Positions 34,363 to 45,202 of a DNA stretch of 64,000 nt are shown here, piece by piece. Below the pieces are notes generated by a model. The model worked only from the letters and a program-made list of their open reading frames with translations. It ran no database searches and had not been told where the DNA came from. Both the position numbers and the translations under genes were made by a program. Origin of the DNA: Diaporthe sp. PMI_573 (lineage: Eukaryota > Ascomycota > Sordariomycetes > Diaporthales > Diaporthaceae); the NCBI GenBank assembly GCA_021399435.1, contig JAJTUP010000114.1, positions 1-64,000 of the forward strand. Direction: 5' to 3'. Numbering within the stretch: position 1 is the first letter of the stretch; each line of letters opens with the position of its first letter.

Positions 34363-35309
34363 ATTTTTAACAATAGCTTCAATGAAGAGAGAATGTAACT
34401 ACAGAGAGTACGTTGAGCTGTTCAGCCAGCAGAGTTTGTACAACCCCGCCGGGGGGCCACAGATTCCCTTTTTAGGAATATTGTGGACCCTCATCGTACG
34501 TACGCGATACGTGTACGTACGGCACCCTGATAGTACATACGTACGTACAATGGCATAGTACGAAAAGTACAACATCACTAGGGCCCTTCAGGTCTACCAT
34601 AAGTGTCCCGTGCGCCTGCATCGCATGGCCGAGGCCAAAATCATTCGAAAGCAGCTTACTATTGCCGCGGCAGGCGCGGACACCCAAGTCGAATCTTCGT
34701 GTTTTTGTCGGATAGAGACAATGGAGGAGGCGGACATGAATTGTTGTAAATAGATTAGTTCCAATTTCGACGGCGCTTGTAAGGAGAAGAAACACAAAAC
34801 GATTTCCGCCTTGGCATAACAGCCATACGCAAGTTCGTTTAGAGCGATGTAGTCTAAAGGCTCTGAACGAAGGTTAAACGAAATACGAATTCAAGTAGCC
34901 TAGTTAGTGTTAGTAAAAGCTAGGACCATATGAGGATGTGGAGAACCCCAAGAAACCGAGGTCGGGACGAAACCGATTTTGCCGGGATCTGTGTGGGAGA
35001 AAACATTATTTCAACTCGGGATTTTCGGTGACAAGCGGCTAGAAACACGCGTCGTAGTTCGTATATCGTACTTCGTATATACTGTAATTAGTTAACCTTT
35101 TCCGCCCGTGCTATATGACCCAGATCTTACTAATTACAGAAGGGAAAGAACGAACCGAATTAGCTCCTTAGCACTGCCAGAGCTTTTCTGGGGCCTTTCC
35201 ACGACCAACAGATATTTAAGCCACCCCAGGGTCGCCCCGGATTCGAAATGGTCTTACAGGCTTACATCGCCGCATCATCGCCCGTACCTAGTATCTCAGT
35301 CAATCGGCC
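34363..35309. other. intergenic with GTAC palindromes
   Basis: No gene. At 34496-34548 there are several copies of gtacgtac and tacgtg arranged as overlapping palindromes. A tatttaag motif at about 35212-35219 could be the TATA box of the next gene. Confidence 0.4.
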
Positions 35310-38300
35310 ATGTCTCCCTTTTCCTGGTGTAAACTTGTCTTCTTGGCTGCAGGCGTGGTAGCTGCCAAAGAGACCCTTCTTCCCGCGTTCGATTCACCAT
35401 CCACTGAGCATCGTGCCAAGTTCAGATATTGGTTCGCAATCCTCCCTTCTCGGGCACCTCCACGACTTACTGACCTACTCGGCTAGGCTTCCAGATGCCA
35501 ACATCGACCACGAAGTCCTCGCAGATGACATCCGTGCTCTTAAGGATATTGGTGCCGGTGGTCTCGAGTTTGTGCCCTTTTATAACTATGGGTTTGGTAC
35601 CTTAGATAACAGCAATTTGGATGTCTACGCCTTCGGCAAGCCCGCATTCAAGGACGTCCTCATCACCGCCCTGGAGTCATGCAAGGCTAACAACTTGGTC
35701 ATGGACTTCGCGCTTGGTGCCAGTGAAGGCCAGGGTGTACCTGTGGAGCCGCTCACTGCAGGTTTGGCCGTGCAGCTCGTCTACGGCAAGACTACTGTGC
35801 AAGGGGGAGAGCTGTTCCAAGGGGCACTGCCCGAACCAATCCTTGATTGGAGACAGGTTCCAGGCTTCATGATGGCTCAAGAAGCGTTTGGCGACAACCG
35901 CCTGATTGGTGTCTCTGCTGCTGCTGTCAGATCTAGTAAGTGAAACTTGCCGTCAATAGCTATCAGTCCTGAGTTTAAATTGACATAATGCTTCAGCGAA
36001 GTACTCGGATAACGGTGATGCTCAGGTCGCTCTGGATGAGGCGTCTCTAGTTGACCTCTCTGACAAAGTCGTGGATGGTAGCCTCACTTGGCGCGTGCCG
36101 TCCAACCACGACGAGTATATCATATTTGCGCTCTACGAGCGCTTTACGAACCAGCGCTCTTGCGTCGGTATACCCACCGATGTCATCTCGAACGGTTCCT
36201 GGGTAACAGATCACTTCAGTGCAGCAGGAGCAAAGCTGGTGACAGTATTCTGGGAGCAGCACCTCCTGGATACTGAGGTGCGCGAACTGTTAAAGCTCGT
36301 TGGACAGCACTGTAAGAACCTTGACCTGAGTAAAGATGGTTTGATCCGCCCCTAACACCAACATAGCATGGGAAGACAGTATGGAAATTCAAGCATCACT
36401 CTTCTGGACTCCTGACTACATTGACCGCTTTACGGCTGGTCGTGGTTACAATCCCGTGAAATACCTCCCCTTGCTATTTCATCAATCCACTGCCTTCCAC
36501 AGCAACTCAGCTCCGTACAATACGACCTTCTACCTTGACGGCTACGAGAATTCCGGACAGAACATGTACCTTCAAGACTACCGTCTCACTCTCAATGAGG
36601 GCTACGTAGAGTATCTTCAGGCCTATGAGTCTTGGGCTCAGTCATTGGATGTTTCTCATTCTTGCGAAGTTGCATACAATATGCCCGTAGACCTGGTCAG
36701 GACTTCCTTCTTGATCCCCTAACGCTTCTATTGCTAAGTTCCTTACAGCTTGCGGATGTTCCCTTGGTCTCGGGGCCAGAACTCGAGTCGTTGGGATTTA
36801 CCGAGATTGATCAGATGCTTCAATTCGTTGGGCCTGCTCATCTGGGCGGGCGGAATATTGTTTCCACCGAAATTGGTGCTGCCGCCACAGGCGCGTACAG
36901 CCAGACTCTCCCATCTCTAGTCGGCCTGTTTCAAGATGCGTTTGCGGGCGGTGTCAATATGATGCTGATCCACGGAATGCAATACGGTGGTGAGCAGCCT
37001 AACACGACTTGGCCCGGATACACGCCCTTCCAGTTCAGGTACACCGATTTTTGGAGCCCGAGGCAACCTGCCTGGAGTTACATGGCTGAGACTATGAATT
37101 ATACCGCCAGAAATCAACTCATGCTTCAGTCGGGAAAAGCAAAAAGGGATTTGGTTTTCTACTTATACAAGGATCCTTGGATAATTAACACTGTGCGCAA
37201 TGGTACAGATCTCCGTGAAAATGGTTAGCTGCACATCAACTTGTCCCAGGACCTCATCCTAAGCTAACTTTGTAAATCTAGGCTTCACGTACGAGTATCT
37301 TTCGTCATCGAACTTGGTTGCCGAGAAACCCGCTGTTTCTGAAAGAGTTCTCGCCCCTGACGGACCCGGATATCGAGCCCTCATACTCGAGAAGCAGTCA
37401 TATATTAGCCCGGAGGCATCTGCAAAATTGCTCGAGCTGGCCCAAGAGGGACTACCCATCGTTGTCATTGGAGCCTTGCCCAACACCACAATTGGCTCCT
37501 CCGGTCAGGATGTCGTGTCCGAGAACATTTCAAACCTGGCATCAGCTGGGTTCTCTAACGTCAAGTTCATCCAATCCTCCGATTCCTTGTTGGGTGCCCT
37601 AGAAATTCTCGAAATCATACCCCGGGTGCGAGTGCGATCCTCACAGCCAGCTGCTGCTGCGAAAGATTTGCACACCCTGTGGAGGTCTGATAAGGACGTT
37701 GACTATGTGTTCCTCTACAACAAGGGCCCCTTGGCGCTGTACAATATTTCTGTGGAGGCTGAAGAGGACAAAATACCTCACAGACTGAATGCATGGACGG
37801 GAGACCAGGAAGCAATTCCGGTGTATGGCCGCTCGCCACAAGGTATCAACATGCAGATCACTCTACAAAAGGACCAAACCGCAATTATTGCGCTTGTTCC
37901 GGGAAATACTCAGAACCACGTCATTTCGCATTCCGACAATGTCGCCAAAGTTTCTTACGCGTCTGACAAGAGGCTTTCCGTCTTAGTCAACGACGCTCAC
38001 GCGGCTTCTCTAACGCTCGTCAATGGGAATACACATATCATCCCGAGTATCACTGGAAACACGAACGCAATACTTCCCGAAATTGAAATTGGGCCTTGGA
38101 ATCTTACACTTGAGTCTTGGATTCCAGGCTCCGACCTCTCAAGTACAAAATCCGTCAAGGAGATCATATATCTTGGCCCGCAGACTGCTCTACTTCCATG
38201 GTCAGAAATTCCCACAGCGCAGAACGTATCCGGTGTTGGAGTATATACGGCCACCTTCTCCATCCCCAACTTGTGTCAACTCTCTCTCTCGGAGATGGCC

Positions 38301-38600
38301 AGTACTATCCACTTTGGACCGGTGCTTCATACGCTTAGGGCGTGGATTAATGGAAAGCAGCTGCCATCGGTGGATCTTTTTGATGCTCAACTTGATATAT
38401 CGAACTACGTGGTTCCTGGGGATAACTTGATTCGAGTTGAGACAGCATCTACGCTATTCAATGCAGTCAAAGCAAGGCATGACTGGGTGAAGTCAATCGT
38501 CGGACCCATTGATCCCGAAGTGTACACTTCTGTAGACTGGCAGCCACATGGCTTGGTTGGGCCGGTGCGAATAAAGACACACCGAAAAGTGACTATCTAG
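35310..38600 (+). CDS. large secreted glycoside hydrolase, GH106-like (alpha-L-rhamnosidase-like)
   Basis: Six exons encode 1,002 residues. ATG 35310 opens a signal peptide (MSPFSWCKLVFLAAGVVAA). Introns are 35432-35486, 35936-35996, 36312-36366, 36696-36748 and 37224-37281, all 53-61 bp and all in phase. The N-terminal half reads FRYWLPDANIDHEVLADDI, IGAGGLEFVPFYNYGFG, VMDFALGASEGQGVP and FWEQHLLD, then WEDSMEI, STEIGAAATGAYSQ and GVNMMLIHGMQYGG. It looks like a large barrel enzyme of the type labelled Glyco_hydro_106 in fungi. The C-terminal part holds beta-sandwich features (LRAWINGKQLPSVDL, YVVPGDNLIRVETAS) like a galactose-binding or GH2 sugar-binding domain. Extracellular plant polysaccharide degradation is likely; rhamnosidase activity is inferred from family only. 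Confidence 0.8.
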
Positions 38601-38994
38601 CTACTACTCTCTCGATATAATATTATTGACTTGAAGCAGGTCAGGTAGCAAGACATTGTATAGGCGACACTTGATGTGAGTCAAGTGATGAGTCACACCC
38701 TGTGTGGCACGGGCGTATCACTGTATATGAGGGCTTGTCAGTTAAGTTGAATAAAAACTAGTTCAGTCGCAACACTCTTCTCTTACACTTAAGCGATAAC
38801 TTTCTCTAACTATAGATTCCTCACCTCCAATCAGATTGTGGATGAGGCGTCTCTGGTATTAGAAAAGTTAAAATCTTCATTGCCTTCTATTTGTATATAA
38901 TTTTTCACGATTAAGAAACCTGGCAAGCTCATTGCGCTGCCGGGTTCGCTTAAATTGCTACTTATATTTGCGGAAGTAAAGTGCCCGTCTACTG
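38601..38994. other. 3' flank of the glycosidase gene
   Basis: Short AT-rich spacer with no gene or recognisable element. Confidence 0.45.
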
Positions 38995-39159
38995 TGTACG
39001 AAAAGGGGTTTGGGGTGGGACTCGTCCACCCGTTGTTTCTGCCACGCTATAAGACGAAATTTGTGGTGGCGTTTTTGATATCCTATATCTTTAATTCACT
39101 TCAGTATCTTACCGCCTACAAGGGGTGGACGAGTCCCACCCCAAACCCCCTTTCGTACA
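38995..39159. mobile_element. 165 bp fold-back element (MITE)
   Basis: The ends are inverted repeats of about 37 bp: TGTACGAAA..GGGGTTTGGG and on through GTGGGACTCGTCCACCC, with one or two base differences. About 90 bp of AT-rich sequence lies between. No coding potential. The target duplication is unclear, so the parent family is not assigned. Confidence 0.85.
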
Positions 39160-39297
39160 AGACATAAGCATATCTCATTGGTTACACACACGATCTCACC
39201 TAAGAGGCAGGGTTCAAGGACAAGGGGGCAAAGACAAGGGGCAGAGAATGGTGCGGAAATTGAATGTCCAATAGTCTTCTGAACCTAGGTACCCTAT

Positions 39298-39790
39298 TGT
39301 TATGAACCAACAGGCGTGGCACCAAAGGGACCCGTTTGGGCGACCCAGACAACCCGGATCGAATGCCACGACGCCCGCCCCACGGCACTAGTTGGCAGAG
39401 TCACGGGATACGCCAAGACCAGGGTTAGGGTCTAGGACGCACCCACAGGGGTGGACCGACAGGACCGTCGGCGGTCCTGTCGACTACAGGGGAGGACCGC
39501 AACAATCGCTCGCGATCCCAGCGGTCCGACACCCAGGACGGATAAAGAGTCGGAACATATAAGGACATGGTCATCACCACAGTAGATAGCTTTCATAGAA
39601 CAGACTCTTCAGTCGTCAATCTAAGTATTCAGTCCAACAACCTGAATAGCCTCACAGCTAGTGATCATACTTCGAAGGGAACAATCGTGTCTTACACTGA
39701 ACAGTCAAGTATCACCTCTACGCCGTATTGCTAACATAAACCCTACAGGTTACCTACTGAACCCCACAAAGGTTTAGTGTGATCATTACA
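39298..39790. mobile_element. solo LTR with 5 bp target duplication
   Basis: A 493 bp sequence begins TGTTATGA and ends TCATTACA, imperfect inverted termini of the TG..CA kind. It is flanked by CCTAT at 39293-39297 and 39791-39795. There is no internal retrotransposon sequence on either side, so it is what remains after LTR-LTR recombination. It differs from the LTR family at 43975 and 48656. Confidence 0.88.
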
Positions 39791-39795
39791 CCTAT

Positions 39796-40922
39796 CCGGC
39801 TCCCTTGCCTATTTCTAATTATATCGGGATCGACGAGGAGCCGCATCGGGCTCAATTTATTGCTACCTTTTTTCTTCCCGAAATACGTTAAAACGGGGAT
39901 GTGGGAGCTTCCCAAATTTGGTCAGTTTATCGATTTCGCGAGTTTTGGGTGGAAACATCTAGCATCGAACGACAACGCCACTAAAAACCTGGGAATTGCG
40001 CTCAGGCCCTTTGGAGAGGTCTTACCCTTTTGGGTAAGACGCGCCTTGGCGCCCGAGCCGGAGGGCCTGAGGAACTGAGGTAAATGTTAGCCGTACCAGC
40101 AAGGTCACATGACCGCGGAAAAGTTCTCCCGATTTCGATTTCATTTCTCTTTTTTCCCTCCTTAACATACAAATTTGTATGTAATTGGAACCGGGCGTCA
40201 AAACCACATCAAAAAGCACATAGAAAGAGGCCAATTTCAAGGCCAAATAACACCCAACCTGCTCAATCACGCCCAAATCGCTCAAAAAATGCATTTCTGT
40301 CATAATGAACACATCCGCACGTTGGACCAACCCATGATGATCCGGCTCACAGCAGCGCAGCCTTAATTCACAAGGACAGCCTGTTGCTCATAGCTGTAGC
40401 TCCCCCACGACCTCCACGGCCTCGCTTACTCCCCGATCCTCTTCCCCTTGTATTTGTATGTGTAGTCGATCTTGTGAGCAGCCCGGCAGACTGTAACGGG
40501 TCTGATGGTCTCTTTTGGATCTCAACCTCTGACTGTGAGAGGATTCGTCTTGCGCTCGGCTTCGTAGCCTGTCGAGTGCCTCGAGGGTTCGGCTTGACGA
40601 GAGGGGGGTCGGGGTCATCGTAGGCGTCGGTGTGGCTGCTGGTGTTGCGGTTAGGTCTCGGTGCCCTCCGGCTGCCGCTTTCAGCTCCTTTGGGGCAGGT
40701 ACGAATAACAACACTCTTAAGAAATCAATCACCCCAAATGGTCCACGGGACCTGGAATTCAAGTTTGCACCGCCGTGGGTAACAATTGTTTTGCGGGATC
40801 TTGTTTCTTGTCCGAACTCTGGTCTAGAAAATATTCATAAGGTAGGGCAAAAGTCGCAGGCGAGAAGATTACCCTAAGGCTGCTGAATGTCAACCTCCTG
40901 TTTCATGATGCTACTAACTATA
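39796..40922. other. intergenic with one structured inverted-repeat cluster
   Basis: No supported gene. The notable item is the hairpin cluster at 40001-40071. A GC-rich stretch at 40390-40720 has open frames on both strands but no motif. Confidence 0.4.
40001..40071. repeat. nested inverted repeats forming a three-way hairpin cluster
   Basis: The outer arms ctcaggccct (40001-40010) and agggcctgag (40062-40071) pair perfectly. Inside are two hairpins: gtcttaccc-tttt-gggtaagac (40019-40040) and gcgcc-tt-ggcgc (40041-40052). The whole can fold as a cloverleaf-like 71-mer. It does not have tRNA features. Confidence 0.8.
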
Positions 40923-43400
40923 TTACGGCTTGTAAATATTACGCTCTCCGAACACTATCTTCAACATCCCAATGTCCTCGGAAAATGGCCTGCTGACTTG
41001 ACCTCGATCCCTTGATTTCTCCGCCGACTTGCTGCAATCAGTCGTCTCTGCAGTCCACCTTCGCTTGTTCGGCACTAACTGACCCAACGGACGTCGAGGT
41101 GGCTCCAGCAGCAAGGCTCTTTCAAAGTCAATCATCATGACTCCATTGATCTCCGCATTGAACAGCATGTTTGCCCTTCGTACATCCTTGTGGATTACTC
41201 CCTGTTGATGCATTGCGCGCAACGACCGCATCGCCTTCCCTTCGAGCTGTTCCTCCGCACCACCCACAATCCCTGTCGGATCAAGGTCATCTCCTCCCCA
41301 CGACAGAAAGGTCATGTGTATCACATAGACTCGGTGGTCATAGTAATAAATCCTGTTCATCGATCGGAGGTCGATGGCCCCGAGGAACACGGGCACATGT
41401 CTACCTTGGATGGGCTGCAGACGTTCGTAAACCGCCGCCTCATGCTCAAGGTCTTTGACAAATGCCCGAACCGTGCCCTTGCTGACGAAGGTATAGCCAT
41501 ACGCAAGCAGGGTCGCTTTGAACAGTACGCCGCGCGCACCACCCTGCCCCAACGGCGTGATCCCGTCGTCTAATGACCGTTCCAGCTGCTCCCAGAGAAG
41601 CTCAAGGAATTCAGCGTGATCGATTGGATGACGGGCGCAGGCGCGGCTCGGGCCACGGCAGTGGCTGCGGTGATTGTTGGGCTGCCTGCTGTGAAGTGGC
41701 ATGTTCGGGCATCTTGGGTCGAGAAAACCGCCGTTGACGAGGCCTAAAAGGCACTTTTGCGTGCAGTACGGCGTGTCTTGTTCGTTGCTTCCTCCTCCTC
41801 CGCCCCCACCCCGCGGCCGTCGCGCCAGAATTCGCTGACTACGTCGAGTTCCCTGACCTCCCTGGCCTTCCGACCCTCCTCGACGTGTCCGCCGCTCTGT
41901 CGGGCTCGGCGTGTCTGGTAAATCCTGTGCTGACTCGTCATCAGATGATTCTCCTGGGTCCCTTTGTGCCTGTTCCTTCACGGGCTCATCCCCCACACGT
42001 CGCCGTCTCTTTCCTCGGAGAAGGTAAGGAGATCGGTCGACACCCTCGTACGCTTCCGGTTGGTAACCGGGTGAACTCTTCGGCGCATGTCGTTCGTCCT
42101 CTGGAATCGATCGTAGCGTCGTCTCGAAATCTTCCATCCACGTCTTCAATTTTTCAGTAGCTTGGCGGCGCTCATCTTGCCCACGCAACCGTCGTTCACC
42201 CGGCGGACCAAGAGCCATGAGACTAAAGGCCAGATACTGACCAACTGCCGTGCACAAGTGAAAATAGTTAGGATGGGCTGGCACCTCGGCATCCGGCTCT
42301 GCTAGGTGATAGAGAAGCGTCTCAGGCTCCCGCCAGTCGATCTTGAGGAACACTATCGCCTCGCCCGTGGTCAATAGACCATACTCGAGTCCGCCCTCGA
42401 TCATGTAGTGGTAGGTCTGCGTGATGGCGGCTGCAGTCAGCCTCTCGGCATGATACTGGAAACGCGCATCTGGGTCCACGGACGTCGGGATCGTCTTCCG
42501 GTTGACCACGTCCTTGTAAATATTCATCGGGCGTAGACCGAGACGGAGGTGCGGCGCTGTCAGTTTGTGGGGCGGCTTGTACTCGGAAATGTAGATCATC
42601 GTACGTCTCGTCGAGCCCGCGTTGTCGGATCGGTAGATGCAGATCTGATCGGGTCGTAGCTGGTTGAGATTGAGTCTGTGGTCTGGCGTAGAGGGTGGTG
42701 TCGATGGAGTGTCGCGGTCGACGACCTCCTCGGCCATGTCGCTGATGGCATGCGGATGGTTCTCGAAAATGATGCCGTTTCCTAGATGAAATGCACTTCT
42801 GACCTCTTCCACCTCTTTGAGCTGGTCCATGATGGTTTTGACTGGATCCTCGACGCTGTTGTGCAGGAAGTACTCGAGCGTCTTCTCGTCTGCTATCTTG
42901 CGTTTCGAGATCCTGTTTCCTAAGCCGGCGAGGAAGGATCGGTTCTCAAAAATGCGACTAACGGTAGGGAAGGTGTCGTAGAGCGTGCCGAATGTGATCC
43001 TCTGTTGTTGAAGAAAGTCGGGCCATTGTCGGAGATTTGTGGGACACCATTTGTTTCGCGGATTGGTGATGGGACCCTTCGAGGTCAATTTCGGGTTCAG
43101 TTCAATGGTAAAACTGGAGAATACAAGGGAATGGCAGGCAGCGATGTATTCGTCGAGTGTCGTAGGCTGAGTTTGTTGCTCTGACGCTTCGGCGCGTTGC
43201 TGTTCCCTTTCAGCGCGTTGTTGCTCCTCCTGTCGTTCTTTCTCTGCCTCCTCGGCGCGTTGCTGCTCTCTCTCGGCGCGTTGCTGCTCTCTCTCGGCGC
43301 GTTGCTGCTCTCTCTCGGCGCGTTGCTGCTCCCTCTCGGCGCGTTCTTCAGACTCTTTCAAAAGCCTTTCGAGCTCTCGGAGTCTTTTGGAGTCGTCCAT
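40923..43400 (-). CDS. coiled-coil protein with nuclease-like middle and kinase-like C-terminus
   Basis: A single exon encodes 825 residues, ATG 43400. Residues 1-75 are a highly charged coiled coil with repeated EREQQRA heptads. A middle domain includes QICIYRSDNAG and IYISEYKPPHKLT, then AAAITQTYHYMIEGGLEYG and TTGEAIVFLKIDW. The D...ExK pattern suggests, but does not prove, a PD-(D/E)XK-type fold. A low-complexity Arg/Gly linker leads to YCTQKCLLGLV...LDPRCPN. A kinase-like domain follows: glycine loop LGQGGARGVLFK, then VKDLEHEAAVYERL, MTFLSWGGDDLD, catalytic loop HKDVRRANMLF and MIDFERALL (DFE for DFG). Such proteins are a large uncharacterised ascomycete family, often multicopy. Catalytic activity is uncertain because HRD and DFG are altered, though catalytic Asp and Asn are kept. 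Confidence 0.78.
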   Translation of the reverse strand: MDDSKRLRELERLLKESEERAEREQQRAEREQQRAEREQQRAEREQQRAEEAEKERQEEQQRAEREQQRAEASEQQTQPTTLDEYIAACHSLVFSSFTIELNPKLTSKGPITNPRNKWCPTNLRQWPDFLQQQRITFGTLYDTFPTVSRIFENRSFLAGLGNRISKRKIADEKTLEYFLHNSVEDPVKTIMDQLKEVEEVRSAFHLGNGIIFENHPHAISDMAEEVVDRDTPSTPPSTPDHRLNLNQLRPDQICIYRSDNAGSTRRTMIYISEYKPPHKLTAPHLRLGLRPMNIYKDVVNRKTIPTSVDPDARFQYHAERLTAAAITQTYHYMIEGGLEYGLLTTGEAIVFLKIDWREPETLLYHLAEPDAEVPAHPNYFHLCTAVGQYLAFSLMALGPPGERRLRGQDERRQATEKLKTWMEDFETTLRSIPEDERHAPKSSPGYQPEAYEGVDRSPYLLRGKRRRRVGDEPVKEQAQRDPGESSDDESAQDLPDTPSPTERRTRRGGSEGQGGQGTRRSQRILARRPRGGGGGGGSNEQDTPYCTQKCLLGLVNGGFLDPRCPNMPLHSRQPNNHRSHCRGPSRACARHPIDHAEFLELLWEQLERSLDDGITPLGQGGARGVLFKATLLAYGYTFVSKGTVRAFVKDLEHEAAVYERLQPIQGRHVPVFLGAIDLRSMNRIYYYDHRVYVIHMTFLSWGGDDLDPTGIVGGAEEQLEGKAMRSLRAMHQQGVIHKDVRRANMLFNAEINGVMMIDFERALLLEPPRRPLGQLVPNKRRWTAETTDCSKSAEKSRDRGQVSRPFSEDIGMLKIVFGERNIYKP
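43253..43344 (-). repeat. 21 bp coding minisatellite
   Basis: Four full units of cggcgcgttgctgctctctct begin at 43253, 43274, 43295 and 43316, with a partial fifth. On the minus strand they encode the heptads EREQQRA of the coiled coil, so copy number changes keep the frame. Confidence 0.9.
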
Positions 43401-43974
43401 GACCGAGGATCATCATATCAATTCATATTCTGAAGATGCTAGAGTGAGAGGATGGCCAAAGATTGGTTTTTGTTTTTCAAAGTAACCGATCAGGTGTGGA
43501 CCCGTGTTGCGAGGGGTAACCGGATTGGTTCGGTACATTGTCGGGCAAAGCCACCAATGAACTTGCAAAGACCTAATGTCCTCGTGGGCTGAATGGACAG
43601 TACTCGAGGGCCCCTGCGCTAATCTATTTACGGTTCGGTACTTGCACTAAAATGGTCCAACCTCGCTGATGTACAATGACTGTGATGGGAGCGCCCAGGG
43701 TTAGGGGTCGATGCGTAACTAGGCGCACGGGACACCGCCACAGGAACTTGTTGATACGCGTCTACGCGTCGACGCGGATGCTAGCATTCTTTCTTTCCTC
43801 TTCAACGTAGTATTCTTGCAATACAGTGGCATTACCTCTTGAGTTGATCTCATAGGGCCCGTGACAATGACAAGCCTTCTTGAAGGCCAAATTCTCTAAG
43901 TTTCTCCAAGTGTTCAGCATCCTGTCCTCAGCAGCTGAAGCACGGTCCATCAAAATGGGCTGATTGGTGGTACT
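43401..43974. repeat. repeat-rich spacer sharing blocks with 9225-9440
   Basis: From about 43600 to 43960 it matches the repeat near the LINE 3' end in several blocks, with an extra 180 bp between them. No gene seen. Confidence 0.6.
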
Positions 43975-44520
43975 TGTCACGGCCAGCACGAGATGCAGCA
44001 TGGGAGCTGGGTCTATTGGCGCTATCAACGAATATTCTAAGCTGAGGAGAGGAAAAGAAAGGGGAGAGCGAAGCTCTGGCGGTCCCTGGCTCGCGAAGTC
44101 TTGACGCGACTGTGGGGCTAAGGGTTAGGGTCCTTGTGACGGCCAGAGGGCTTGCCTACCGTGGCTGCCGTCACACTACCCCCCTCCAAAACGCAGACAC
44201 CGGGACGGTTTCGCGTAGCTAGTGACGTTATGTATGCCGTCTAGACCTGCTCTGCTTGCCTGTCTTTTCTGCCCTGTTATCGTCCGGGTGGTCGTCGTCT
44301 TCCTCGTCTGCTGCTGCAGACCGAATCCATTTTTGCAGTCGTAGCGGTGGACCGGGCGCTTCTGGGTGTTCTCGATGGAAGGTCTCTAGGGCTATTGCCG
44401 CGTTGTTGAAGTTCTCGGCAGGGTACCAAGTGTCGTCAGGGTCGCATCCTCGCCAGGCCACCTGGTACTGCAGTTCTCTGTTTCGGCCGTGGAGGTACAG
44501 CATTTATCTTTCTAGCATGG
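43975..44520 (-). mobile_element. Ty3/chromovirus 3' remnant: chromodomain, polypurine tract, LTR
   Basis: In minus orientation the order is: end of integrase with a chromodomain (GRNRELQYQVAWRGCDPDDT and WYPAENFNNAAIALETFHRE, 44228-44520), a polypurine tract (tttggaggggggtag, 44190-44176), then a 201 bp LTR (44175-43975) running TGTGACGGC to GCCGTGACA. Just before the chromodomain a TAA replaces the CAA glutamine common in relatives, a C-to-T change. The rest of pol is missing. A related LTR in the opposite orientation is at 48656-48866. Confidence 0.82.
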
Positions 44521-45202
44521 AAAGGTTGAAGAAGACTCCTATACCGTGAAATTCCCCGCCTTCTGATCGGCTTGCTGATATCTCGCTGTAGTGCTATGCT
44601 AGTGCTCAATCCTTTTTATCTTTGCTCATGTCGTCCTCAATAATCTCTACAAACCCCTGAGTAGAGTCTATAAACCAATTCCCTGTTTGATGCTTGATTT
44701 GGGCCAAATTTAGTGAGACCTTATGAGACAACTTACTGCTCATACGTCCGTGGATGCGGCTGACGACGGACCGCCTGCCAAGCGGCTCAGGAACGGTGGC
44801 CGCGGCCTGGAGTCTCCCGTGGGGATATCCGACACTGACAATACAGGCTTGACTGAAAACCTGCAGGAGTCCGAGACTCCTATGGTTAAAAGAGGAAATA
44901 AATGAGGGGTTCCGGTAATTCTCGCTCTTGCGCTCTGCATTCCCTGAGTGCGGTCCACTCCGTGCGTACTCTGTGCAAACCTCGGTCTGAACAGAAACTT
45001 GCGGGGCCGACCTTGCTCGGCTTCTGGATTTTCTTTGTGAGTATTTCCACTGGTTGTCGTGTGGCTGCGTCTCGTCACTACTTGCGTCGGGGCTCCGTGA
45101 GAGGCACGCCTTGTGTCGTGGTGGCATTGAGTCACGGTTGTTCCCCCTTGTGGCTGAGACCAGGGCATTCGTTGGCAAGTCGGGTGTGGTCGTCGTGGAA
45201 GA
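44521..45202. other. no certain gene; possible N-terminal part of the C2H2 relic
   Basis: On the plus strand, 44750-44905 reads SVDAADDGPPAKRLRN with a nuclear-localisation-like basic cluster, and may belong to the zinc-finger relic downstream. An overlapping minus-strand frame (44606-45301) has no known motif. I cannot decide between them. Confidence 0.3.
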
